From the IMG/VR virus record IMGVR_UViG_3300028612_001997, positions 1-44,429 of that record: a DNA stretch of 44,429 nucleotides; one strand, given 5' to 3'. Source of the stretch: a virus. The notes below the pieces were generated by a model that did no database searches, was not told where the DNA came from, and saw nothing but the letters and a program-made list of their open reading frames with translations. Both the position numbers and the translations under genes were made by a program. Positions within the stretch are counted from its first letter, which is position 1, and every line of letters starts with the position of its first letter. This document shows positions 15,992 through 24,016 of this stretch, in pieces.

Positions 15992-16884
15992 ACAGCCCTA
16001 TCGATCTTTCACGGCTGCCCGCCCCGGCGGTGATTGAGCCACTCGACTTCGAAACTATTCTCGCAGAGCTGACCACTGATCTGATCAGCCGAGACCCTGA
16101 GTTGGCTGACACTCTCAGCCTAGAAAGCGAGCCGCTCACCAAGCTATTAGAGGTAGCCGCCTACCGTGAGCTGTTGCTACGCCAACGCATCAACGAAGCC
16201 GCTAAGGCGGTGATGCTCGCCTACGCCCAAGATGAGGACCTCGAACACCTGGCAGCGCTGTTCGATGTCGAACGGCTGGAAATAGACCCCGGCGACCCAG
16301 AAACCACCCCGCCGGTAGCCCCTACGTTCGAAAAAAACGACGCCCTGCGCCGCCGCGTGCTGCTATCGCTAGATGGCCTCAGTACCGCCGGGCCAGAGCG
16401 CGCCTACGTGTACCACGCGCTGAGTGCCAGCGGCGATGTCAAAGACGCCGATGCCTTCAGCGAAGCCCCCGGCGAAGTCACCGTGGTGGTGCTGTCGCAA
16501 GTGGATAACGGCGAAGCACCGGCCGAGCTACTCAGTACCGTCAGCGCCGCCGTCAACGCTGCAGACACCCGCCCGCTGACCGATTACCCCACCGCTGTCA
16601 GCGCAGAGATTATCGGCTACGCCATCCGCGCGATTCTGCACATTTTGCCGGGGCCGGAAGCAACCGTGGTACGTGAAAACGCCCAGGCGGCAGCGGAAGC
16701 CTACACCCAGGAACAGCACCGCATTGGCGCGCAAGTCACGCTCTCCGGCGTGTATGCCGCGCTCCACCAACCCGGTGTGCAGCGGGTAGAGCTGCTCAGC
16801 CCCACCGCCACTATTAGCACCACTCGCAAACAAGCGCCCTACTGCGACGCCATCGAACTGGAAAGCGAGGTGGTCAATGGCTAA
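15988..16884 (+). CDS. J: Baseplate assembly protein, P2 gpJ family
   Basis: The 298-residue protein matches gpJ, at the edge of the baseplate. Family features are LSRLPAPAVIEPLDFETILAEL at the start, the VMLAYAQDEDLEHLAALFDVER segment, and a central GPERAYVYHALSA motif. It overlaps W by ATGA and I by 8 bp. Confidence 0.95.
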   Translation: MNSPIDLSRLPAPAVIEPLDFETILAELTTDLISRDPELADTLSLESEPLTKLLEVAAYRELLLRQRINEAAKAVMLAYAQDEDLEHLAALFDVERLEIDPGDPETTPPVAPTFEKNDALRRRVLLSLDGLSTAGPERAYVYHALSASGDVKDADAFSEAPGEVTVVVLSQVDNGEAPAELLSTVSAAVNAADTRPLTDYPTAVSAEIIGYAIRAILHILPGPEATVVRENAQAAAEAYTQEQHRIGAQVTLSGVYAALHQPGVQRVELLSPTATISTTRKQAPYCDAIELESEVVNG

Positions 16885-17563
16885 CCACCTGCTACCACCT
16901 AACGCCACCCCCCAAGAGCGCGCCGTCAGCGAAACGCTAAGCCGCACCGACGCTATCAGCGTGCCCATTCGCGAGCTATGGCGGCCGCAAGAATGCCCCG
17001 CCCGCCTGCTGCCCTGGCTGGCCTGGGCACTCTCGGTGGATGAGTGGGATGAGCAGTGGAGCGAGGCACAAAAGCGCAATGCGATTGATGCCTCGGTATA
17101 CCTGCACCGGCACAAAGGCACCCCGGCTGCGGTGCAGCGCGCGGTAGATCTCATATTTGAGGAAGCCGAAGTACAGGAGTGGTTTCACTACGGTGGCCAG
17201 CCCTTTCATTTTCGCGTAGTGAGCGAAGGCGCGTTCACCAGCGAACGCGACTACCAGCGCCTAATTCGCCTGATCGAATCCGCCAAGAACGCCCGTAGCT
17301 GGCTGGAATCCATTGTCATCCGTAGCCGGATTACCCAGGCAATCACCCTCGCCACCGCTACCGCACAAGGCGTGCATACCCGCATGGGGCCGCGCCCGGC
17401 AACACCCCGCAACGATCCCAGTGAATTCAACATCGGCTCCGCGCAGCACTGCGCTTCACACGTTCGCATTTCACCCTGGCAGCTACGCCTGGTGATGGGC
17501 GAAGCCGCTACCGCCCACACCACCGCCTATCACGAACACCGTCATATCACCGTAAGAGGTTAA
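16877..17563 (+). CDS. I: Tail protein, P2 gpI family
   Basis: The 228-residue protein matches the gpI baseplate family. Typical parts are RELWRPQECPARLLPWLAWALSVDEWDE and HKGTPAAVQRAVDLIF. gpI links the baseplate to the tail fibres. It overlaps J and is followed after 4 bp by the fibre gene. Confidence 0.95.
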   Translation: MANHLLPPNATPQERAVSETLSRTDAISVPIRELWRPQECPARLLPWLAWALSVDEWDEQWSEAQKRNAIDASVYLHRHKGTPAAVQRAVDLIFEEAEVQEWFHYGGQPFHFRVVSEGAFTSERDYQRLIRLIESAKNARSWLESIVIRSRITQAITLATATAQGVHTRMGPRPATPRNDPSEFNIGSAQHCASHVRISPWQLRLVMGEAATAHTTAYHEHRHITVRG

Positions 17564-17567
17564 AACG

Positions 17568-20024
17568 ATGGCCAACTTCCCCGGCTTAGTGCTCACCCAG
17601 GCAGGCCGCAATCTCCAAGCCAAAGCGCAGATCGGCGCGGCCCTCACTTTTACCCGCGTCGCCCTGGGTGACGGAACCAGTAACGCGCCGGATTCAATGG
17701 GTGCGCTCGATAATGAGCGGCTCTCGCTCAGCATCCAGGAGTTCGAGGTCGTCGGCGATGGCACTTCACGCATGCGCGTGATCATGACCAACGAAGCGCT
17801 GGAAAACGGCTTTTTCGTGCGTGAGCTAGGCGTCTTTGCCGAAGACCCGGATACCGGTGAAGAGCAGCTCTACAGCTACTCAAACGCTGGAGACCAGCCA
17901 GACTTCCTGCCTGCCGGAGGTGGCGCGACACTTGTCGAAAACGTCTTTGATCTCTACACCGTGGTGGGCAACGCGCAAAACGTCACCGCCAAGATCAACG
18001 ACTACATCACGATCGCCACAAAACAAGACATCGACACGATCCGGCCGCTGCTGATGCCGGAAGGCGGTACCACGCATCAACTGCCGCGTAAGCGCAGCAA
18101 CGCAGAGGGTGACGTCGAGTGGTACGACCCCGCCGAAGGCGTGAACATCGCGGTGGATTCGCTGGAAGAGCGCCGGGTGGCCGTGGCCGACCAGCGCACC
18201 TTCCGACTGGCCAAGGTGACCACCCGGGGCCTGGCGGTTTACCTCAACGGCCAGCGCCTGCCGCGTAGCGCATGGGAGCCTCTGGGCGAGACGCAAGTGC
18301 GCTTTGCTGAGGCGCTGAGCGTCGGCGACGAAGTGCTGTTCGTGCGCAACGAGGAGATCGGCGAGATGGAGGTGGCCCGGGTGTCGCTTTCAGGGCCTAA
18401 CCTGGTCTATCCCGACAGCAGCAACACCTTCACGATCACCGATTACGACTCGTTTGCCGAGTACACCGTCAACGCCAGCCGGGGCACCGTCAGCCGCAGC
18501 GGCGATACCATCACTCTGGATCTCGACGCGGCTGAGCCCAGCGGCTCGCTCGACCTCGACGTGACGCGAGACGGGGCAGGTGTTACCTATGCACTGGCCG
18601 TAGGTGAGCAGACCATCGCCACGCCGCAGATGACCAGCCCGGCAGAGGGAGACACCGGCGTATCGCTGCAACCCACGCTGCAGCTGACACCGTTCAAGAC
18701 GTACCCGTCAGGGGCTGACACGCAGCTCGATGCCGACTATCAGATCGCCACCGATCCGGATTTTCTCGACATCGTCTGGGAGTCCTTGGACGACACGGCC
18801 AACCTGACCGCGATCACGGTGGACACGGCGCTGCCGATCTACACCTTGCTCTATGGTCGTGGCCGCCAGGGTGGGCAAACGCTAGGGAAGTCAGAGTGGA
18901 CGCCGGTAGTGCAGTTCGAGACCACCAATACCGCTGCCCAGCCGGTCATCACCTCGCCGGCCGAAGGCGAGACTGATGTGGCCTTCAGCAACGGCCTGAA
19001 AATAACAGCCTCGGCCTTCAACTTCCCGGGGGGCGGCGATACCCATGTCGCATCTGACTGGGAGCTGCGTCACGCCGTCACCCAGGAGATGATCGCGAGC
19101 CGCACCAATGACGGCGCCAATCTCACCACCTGGACAGTCAGCGGCAATAGCATGCCTGCCCTGGAGGAACTGGAGGTTCGCACCCGTTATAAGGGGCAGG
19201 AGACGGGGTACACGCCATGGTCGGAGTGGTCGGGATTCACTACAGGCGAGCCGGTGGGCGAGGCCATTTTTACGACGGGTGGCGCTCACGATTGGACCGT
19301 GCCCGCCGATGCGACCAGTGTCTGCGTGGTGTGTATCGGAGCAGGTGGTTCGAGTCGCGCATATGGCAACTATGGCGCCGGTGGCGGCGGCTTGCGTTGG
19401 AAGAACAACATTCCCGTCACGCCTGGCGAGGTGCTGAGCGTTATTGTCGCCCCACCCGGCGCTCGAAGCACCAATGTTAGCGGCCAAAGCTCATCCTTTG
19501 CCGATGTGGTGACAGCCTATGGTGGCCTCTACGGTGGTGCGTCCGGAGGAGGCGAGGCCGCTGGAGGCAGCGGCGTGGGCGGTGATGGCGGAGGTAATGG
19601 TGGCCGTGGCATCAATGGGGGTGGCGGGGCTGCTGGCTACACCGGCAATGGCGGTAACGGTGCCGTTTATGCCCAAGATGGACAGGATGGTTATGGAGGT
19701 GGCGGCGGCGGCGGCGGTACCAATAGCTATACCACAGCCTCCGGTACTGGCGGCGGTGGCGGTGTTGGGATTAATGGAAAAGGCAGCAGCGGGGCGGGCG
19801 CTAGCAACTCAGGTTCTGGAGATTACAACTGGGGAGGAAAAGGGGGTAGCGGCGGTGGCAATGGCGGAGCGGGCTATGAATCCGGCAATGGTGGTAATGG
19901 CGGAAACTACGGCGGAGGTGGTGGCGGAGGCGGCCAAGGTGATTATGACGGCGGTGCCGGTGGCCAGGGCGCGGTGCGCATCATCTGGGGGCCGGGCCGC
20001 TCGTACCCGGATAACGCCGCATGA
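17568..20024 (+). CDS. H: Tail fibre protein, P2 gpH type, with glycine-rich tip
   Basis: The 818-residue protein recognises the host surface. Residues 1-150 form the P2-type fibre N terminus that docks to gpI (ANFPGLVLTQAGRNL). The middle has two Ig-like repeats of about 100 residues that each start with a TSPAEG(D/E)T motif (about 346 and 463). The last 250 residues are extremely glycine-rich, with many GGGG runs, and end in AVRIIWGPGRSYPDN, a common end of such fibres. A polyglycine-helix receptor-binding domain like that of S16 gp38 is a fair comparison. The glycine part is a likely variable host-range region. Confidence 0.9.
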   Translation: MANFPGLVLTQAGRNLQAKAQIGAALTFTRVALGDGTSNAPDSMGALDNERLSLSIQEFEVVGDGTSRMRVIMTNEALENGFFVRELGVFAEDPDTGEEQLYSYSNAGDQPDFLPAGGGATLVENVFDLYTVVGNAQNVTAKINDYITIATKQDIDTIRPLLMPEGGTTHQLPRKRSNAEGDVEWYDPAEGVNIAVDSLEERRVAVADQRTFRLAKVTTRGLAVYLNGQRLPRSAWEPLGETQVRFAEALSVGDEVLFVRNEEIGEMEVARVSLSGPNLVYPDSSNTFTITDYDSFAEYTVNASRGTVSRSGDTITLDLDAAEPSGSLDLDVTRDGAGVTYALAVGEQTIATPQMTSPAEGDTGVSLQPTLQLTPFKTYPSGADTQLDADYQIATDPDFLDIVWESLDDTANLTAITVDTALPIYTLLYGRGRQGGQTLGKSEWTPVVQFETTNTAAQPVITSPAEGETDVAFSNGLKITASAFNFPGGGDTHVASDWELRHAVTQEMIASRTNDGANLTTWTVSGNSMPALEELEVRTRYKGQETGYTPWSEWSGFTTGEPVGEAIFTTGGAHDWTVPADATSVCVVCIGAGGSSRAYGNYGAGGGGLRWKNNIPVTPGEVLSVIVAPPGARSTNVSGQSSSFADVVTAYGGLYGGASGGGEAAGGSGVGGDGGGNGGRGINGGGGAAGYTGNGGNGAVYAQDGQDGYGGGGGGGGTNSYTTASGTGGGGGVGINGKGSSGAGASNSGSGDYNWGGKGGSGGGNGGAGYESGNGGNGGNYGGGGGGGGQGDYDGGAGGQGAVRIIWGPGRSYPDNAA

Positions 20025-20215
20025 GCGAGTACAGCGTAAGTTACGCCACCCCGGCATCGCCGGGTGTGGCCCACGTCAGCGCCGGAGGAATCTTCGCGGC
20101 ACAGGCCGAGGCGACCACCGCCGTGCAGATACTCACAGGCCACCCCGTCGAGTCTATCACTATCACGGCCGTGCGTGACGCGCACGGCACCCTGCTATGG
20201 GAGCCCGAATCATGA
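20021..20215 (+). CDS. Small conserved-position protein after the tail fibre
   Basis: This 64-residue protein starts in an ATGA overlap with the fibre gene and overlaps the following assembly gene by 4 bp, so it lies within the fibre operon. It contains GIFAAQAEATTAVQILTG and a C-terminal GTLLWEP. No domain is recognised. It may assist fibre folding or attachment, which is inference from position. Confidence 0.65.
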   Translation: MSEYSVSYATPASPGVAHVSAGGIFAAQAEATTAVQILTGHPVESITITAVRDAHGTLLWEPES

Positions 20216-20763
20216 CCCGCTATGTTCGTATTGACGACGCCAACCAATGCGCCGAGATCATTAGCTTCGAGCCACACGGCCGCTTTCACCCTTCCATTCG
20301 CTGGCTGAAAGTGCCGGAAAACCTGGAAGGTTTGATCAACCATGACTACATCGCCAACGGCGAAAGCTTAGAACCACCCTCGCTCGACTACCTCCGCGAC
20401 CAGTTGAAAAGCGCTCTCGCGGCCCACCGTTTTGATATCGAAACCGGCGGCGTAACACTGCCTGACGGCTCACGCATCCTCACCGACCGCGAAAGCCAGG
20501 CGCAGCTTACCAGCGCCTTTCAAACGCTCACGCAGCCGTTTGTGGGAGAGATCGACTGGAAGGGGCCGGATGGCTGGGTCACGGTCACTGAGACCGAGCT
20601 ACGCCCCATCGCGCAAGCGGTGGCACAGCATGTGCAAAGCTGCTTCAAAGCCGAGCGGCAAGTTAGTGAGCTGATCGACACGGCGGCGGATGCCGAGGCG
20701 CTGTATGGGATAGATATTGCAGGGGCGTTTGAAGAGTCATTGGCTATTATAAACTCGGTTTAG
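20212..20763 (+). CDS. Tail fibre assembly protein (gpG-like)
   Basis: The 183-residue protein has a C-terminal domain like that of many fibre-assembly proteins (DUF4376-type): RDQLKSALAAHRFDIETGGVTLPDGSRILTDRESQAQL. It would be a chaperone for the trimeric fibre. The ATG at 20212 overlaps the previous stop. A terminator follows at 20771. Confidence 0.8.
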   Translation: MTRYVRIDDANQCAEIISFEPHGRFHPSIRWLKVPENLEGLINHDYIANGESLEPPSLDYLRDQLKSALAAHRFDIETGGVTLPDGSRILTDRESQAQLTSAFQTLTQPFVGEIDWKGPDGWVTVTETELRPIAQAVAQHVQSCFKAERQVSELIDTAADAEALYGIDIAGAFEESLAIINSV

Positions 20764-20770
20764 AGTATTA

Positions 20771-20797
20771 AGCCCGCTATAGCGCGGGCTGATTTTT
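20771..20797 (+). terminator. Terminator after the fibre operon
   Basis: AGCCCGC and GCGGGCT form a 7-bp stem followed by GATTTTT. It separates the rightward tail operon from the convergent membrane gene. Confidence 0.8.
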
Positions 20798-20830
20798 CGC
20801 CATAAACCTAAAAGATCTTTTTGAGACCAC

Positions 20831-21607
20831 CTACCTTGTCAGAATTTTTTGCGCTTCTTTCATAAATGACTCACAATCTCTTAATCCAAACTTAACTGAC
20901 TCTAACGCCTGTTGCACTCTCTCACTTGAAACCTGATGTTTGAAATGCATTCTCACTCTCAAAACATTCCTTTCATCAGCTGGCATTTGATCAATATTAT
21001 AACTAATTATGTAATAAAAATGCTTTGCATTAACAATTGAGCCAATACAATACCTAGCCAATTTCGAATCAAGCTTGTCTATAAATTGAGCAACCTCTGC
21101 ATCATTCTCAAGTAGAAACGCTGAGTAAAAGGCTGGATGCTTATGATAAACAGCTAAAAGATATTCAGGGTCAAAGTTTTCTAATGCATTAGGAGCCCTC
21201 CTAAACATATTAATTAAGTTTTCAAAGTGATGAATCAAATATACAGCTGCATTTTCTGACTCTTTAAGCTTATCTTCTCGGCTCTCTAACGAATAAGCTC
21301 TCTCCATTTCAAGAAGTTGTTCATTCTGACTTATCTGCTGATCTTGCTTTTCAATCAATGCATCCTGACTTTTTATAAGTGCTTGTTGCTGCCTTAGCGT
21401 GATAATAAAAGCCACAAGAGTGGCCACTACCGCAGCTACACCAACCGTACCGGATAGATATGTCGCAAAATCTGCCCACTTCCCTGTATCAGTGGAAATA
21501 GGCAGTTCTCTGAAATTCCATGCATAAGCACCTACCGCCACAACAGCGACTATCAAAACGGCAATAGCCAACGCCCAATAACTGTGCTTTTTAATCCACT
21601 TCAACAT
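20831..21607 (-). CDS. Two-TM membrane protein, putative phage abortive-infection/exclusion protein
   Basis: The 258-residue protein has two transmembrane helices (about 9-30 and 47-72), then a coiled coil (about 72-115, rich in Gln, Lys and Glu) and a helical cytoplasmic domain. This plan, including WADFATYLSGTVGVAAVVATL and LRQQQ, resembles proteins annotated as putative phage abortive infection protein (putAbiC). It is AT-rich, on the opposite strand, and sits between the fibre and sheath genes, the same place as the P2 fun(Z) gene that excludes T5. It is a typical lysogenic-conversion gene. The family link is from memory of its layout. Confidence 0.7.
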   Translation of the reverse strand: MLKWIKKHSYWALAIAVLIVAVVAVGAYAWNFRELPISTDTGKWADFATYLSGTVGVAAVVATLVAFIITLRQQQALIKSQDALIEKQDQQISQNEQLLEMERAYSLESREDKLKESENAAVYLIHHFENLINMFRRAPNALENFDPEYLLAVYHKHPAFYSAFLLENDAEVAQFIDKLDSKLARYCIGSIVNAKHFYYIISYNIDQMPADERNVLRVRMHFKHQVSSERVQQALESVKFGLRDCESFMKEAQKILTR

Positions 21608-21656
21608 CCCAACATTCCCTTAGCAGTCACTTTCCCGCACCTTACCACACCCACCA

Positions 21657-21676
21657 TGTAAACCACCCCACTTACA
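21657..21676 (+). promoter_or_regulatory. Late activator site before the sheath operon
   Basis: TGTAAACCACCCCACTTACA is a TGTAA-N10-TTACA palindrome with the same CCCA on its right as the site at 9332. Its centre is 107 bp before the sheath ATG. P2 has its F promoter here. Confidence 0.65.
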
Positions 21677-21773
21677 CCCACCACCGCTACCACCCTCCCC
21701 CCAGCCCCCGCACGATACCTGCGTGAATTCACCCTTTTCGTTACTCGAACAGTGAACCTGCGCAGGAGCCACC

Positions 21774-22958
21774 ATGGCACTCGATCAATACCACCACGGC
21801 GTGCGCGTTGCGGAAGTCAACGACGGCACGCGCACCATCCGCACCGTCTCCACCTCCGTTATTGGCGTGGTTTGCACCGCGCCGGATGCAGACGCCACCA
21901 CCTTCCCCCTCAACCAGCCCGCGCTGGTGACCAATGTGGATACCGCCATTGGCAAAGCGGGCACCCAAGGCACGCTGAAAGACACCCTCACCGCCATTGG
22001 TCAGCAGTCCAAGCCCATCATCGTTGTGGTGCGGGTAGAAGAAGGCATAGACGACGAAACCACCACCGCCAATGTGATTGGCACCACCACCGAGCTAGGC
22101 CAGCGCACCGGGCTGCAGGCGCTGCTCACCGCCAAGCAGAAGCTGGGCGTCACGCCGCGCATTATTGGTGTGCCTTACCTGGACACCCAGCCGGTGGCCA
22201 CCGCGATGGTCTCGGTGCTGCAGCAGTTGCGCGCTTTTGGCTACGTGTACGCCCACGGCTGCGAGACCACCAGCGATGTCATCGCCTACCGCGATGAGTT
22301 CGGTGCCCGCGAGCTGATGGTGCTCTGGCCCCAGTGGCAGGCGTTCGATACCGACGATGCGCAAACGCTGGATATCAGCCCCGTGGCCATCGCCCTGGGC
22401 CTGCGCGCCAAGCTCGACCAAACCGTGGGCTGGCACAAAACCCTGAGTAACGTGGCGGTGAACGGCGTCACCGGCATCAGCAAAGACGTGTTCTGGGATC
22501 TGCAAAGCCCCAACACCGATGCCGGGCTGCTCAACGCCGCCGATGTCACCACCCTGGTGAACCAGAACGGCTACCGCTTCTGGGGCTCGCGCACCTGCGC
22601 CGGGCCAGAAAGCCTGTTCCCCTTCGAGAACTACACCCGCACCGCCCAGATCCTCGCCGATACCGTGGCCGAAGCGCACCTGTGGGCGGTGGATCTCCCC
22701 CTGCACGCTTCATTAGCGCGAGACATCATCGAAGGCCTGAACGCCAAATTCCGCGAGCTGAAAACCCTGGGGCTGATTGTTGATGGCAGCGCCTGGCTAA
22801 ACGAAGAACTCAACACCCAAACCTCCCTCAAGGGCGGTAAGCTGCGCATCGACTACGACTACACGCCGGTACCGCCGCTGGAAGACCTCGGTTTCCAGCA
22901 GCGCATCACCGACTCCTACCTGGCCGACTTCGCCGAGCGCGTCGCGGCCACCGCCTGA
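21774..22958 (+). CDS. FI: Tail sheath protein, P2 gpFI family
   Basis: The 394-residue protein is the contractile sheath subunit. It begins DQYHHGVRVAEVNDG, a P2-sheath hallmark, contains the STSVIGVVCTAPDA segment, and has WGSRTCAGPESLFPFENYTRTAQILADT in the C-terminal half. Length matches P2 gpFI (396). GGAG precedes the ATG. Confidence 0.97.
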   Translation: MALDQYHHGVRVAEVNDGTRTIRTVSTSVIGVVCTAPDADATTFPLNQPALVTNVDTAIGKAGTQGTLKDTLTAIGQQSKPIIVVVRVEEGIDDETTTANVIGTTTELGQRTGLQALLTAKQKLGVTPRIIGVPYLDTQPVATAMVSVLQQLRAFGYVYAHGCETTSDVIAYRDEFGARELMVLWPQWQAFDTDDAQTLDISPVAIALGLRAKLDQTVGWHKTLSNVAVNGVTGISKDVFWDLQSPNTDAGLLNAADVTTLVNQNGYRFWGSRTCAGPESLFPFENYTRTAQILADTVAEAHLWAVDLPLHASLARDIIEGLNAKFRELKTLGLIVDGSAWLNEELNTQTSLKGGKLRIDYDYTPVPPLEDLGFQQRITDSYLADFAERVAATA

Positions 22959-22979
22959 TTGGATTAGCGAGAGACCCCC

Positions 22980-23492
22980 ATGGCACTCCCCAAAAAGCTT
23001 AAAGACCTCAACCTGTTCAGCAACGGCGAAAGCTGGCAGGGCATCGTTCAGTCGATCACCTTGCCCACCCTCACCCGCAAGATCGAAGAGTGGCGCGGTG
23101 GCGGCATGGATGGCGCGGTGGGTATCGATATGGGCCAAGACGGCCTGCTCACCGTGCAATGGACGGTAGGCGGGCTAGTGGAAAGCCTGTTCGACAACTT
23201 CGGCACCGCCCGCATCGATGCCGACATGCTGCGCATGACCGGCAGCTACGAGCGCGACGATATCGAGGACGCCTCCTCGGTCGAGGTGGTCATGCGCGGC
23301 CGCCACACCGAGATCGACATGGGCGATGCCCAAACCGGCGAGAACACCGAGCACCAGGTCACCAGCACGCTCAGCTACTACAAGCTCACCATCGACGGCA
23401 CCGAGAAAATCGAGATCGACCTGGTGAACGGCGTGTTCAAGGTCAACGGCGTCGACCGCCTCGCAGGCCGCCGCCAGCGCCTGGGTATTTAA
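22980..23492 (+). CDS. FII: Major tail tube protein, P2 gpFII family
   Basis: The 170-residue protein forms the tail tube. It starts ALPKKLKDLNLFSNGESWQG and contains LPTLTRKIEEWRGGGMDG, both typical of P2 gpFII. It follows the sheath by 21 bp with GCGAGAG as ribosome site. Confidence 0.97.
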   Translation: MALPKKLKDLNLFSNGESWQGIVQSITLPTLTRKIEEWRGGGMDGAVGIDMGQDGLLTVQWTVGGLVESLFDNFGTARIDADMLRMTGSYERDDIEDASSVEVVMRGRHTEIDMGDAQTGENTEHQVTSTLSYYKLTIDGTEKIEIDLVNGVFKVNGVDRLAGRRQRLGI

Positions 23493-23543
23493 AACAGGCA
23501 TCTAAGCCCCTTTTCCCCTTAACCCAACACCAGGAACACTCTC

Positions 23544-23852
23544 ATGACCAAAGCTGCCGTTACCCAAGCCATCGCTGCCACCATCACCCTGGATACCCCG
23601 CTCACCCGGGGCGAGACCGAAATCACCGAACTGCGCCTGCGCAAGCCCACCTCTGGCGAACTGCGCGGCGTCTCCCTGGCCGATGTGCTGCAGATGCAAA
23701 CCGACGCGCTGATCACCCTGATCCCGCGCCTCTCCAACCCCTCGCTCACCGCCACTGAGGTGCGCCAAATGGACCCGGCGGATCTCGTCCAGTGCGGCGG
23801 TGAAATCGCCGGTTTTTTGCTGACGAAGCGGGCCAAGGGCGAGAGCGAATAA
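23544..23852 (+). CDS. E: Tail assembly chaperone, P2 gpE family (zero-frame product)
   Basis: The 102-residue protein matches P2 gpE, which helps tape-measure and tube assembly. The pattern LTRGETEITELRLRKPTSGELRGVSLAD is characteristic. The slippery heptamer T TTT TTG lies near its end and allows a fusion with the downstream E' frame. Confidence 0.95.
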   Translation: MTKAAVTQAIAATITLDTPLTRGETEITELRLRKPTSGELRGVSLADVLQMQTDALITLIPRLSNPSLTATEVRQMDPADLVQCGGEIAGFLLTKRAKGESE

Positions 23853-24016
23853 ACCTCCCCAACCAGGTAGAAGACGCGATGGCGGATCTCGCCATCGTCT
23901 TCCACTGGACCCCGCAAGACTGCGCCGCCTTCACCCTGCGCGAACTCATGGCCTGGCGAGAACGAGCGCGCAAACGTAGCACCACCACAGACACCAGGAG
24001 CCAGCGTGGCCGGTAA
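23544..24016 (+). CDS. E': E+E' fusion by -1 ribosomal frameshift
   Basis: A -1 slip at T TTT TTG (23813-23819) places ribosomes in a frame open to 24016 without an intervening stop, giving about 157 residues. The extension ends with a conserved domain (DLAIVFHWTPQDCAAF, then ELMAWRERARKR) that otherwise has no good start; an internal ATG at 23879 lacks a ribosome site. The heptamer is the same as the one described for P2 E/E'. The frame overlaps the tape-measure start by 11 bp. Confidence 0.88.
23813..23819 (+). promoter_or_regulatory. Slippery heptamer for -1 frameshifting
   Basis: TTTTTTG is read as T TTT TTG in the E frame. It is the only such heptamer in the gene and sits about 33 bp before the E stop, so the shifted frame bypasses the stop. 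Confidence 0.85.

Noticed and set aside
19500-20020. Diversity-generating retroelement target in the tail fibre
   Set aside because: No reverse transcriptase, template repeat or accessory gene is present in the window; the glycine codon runs alone explain the repetitive DNA.
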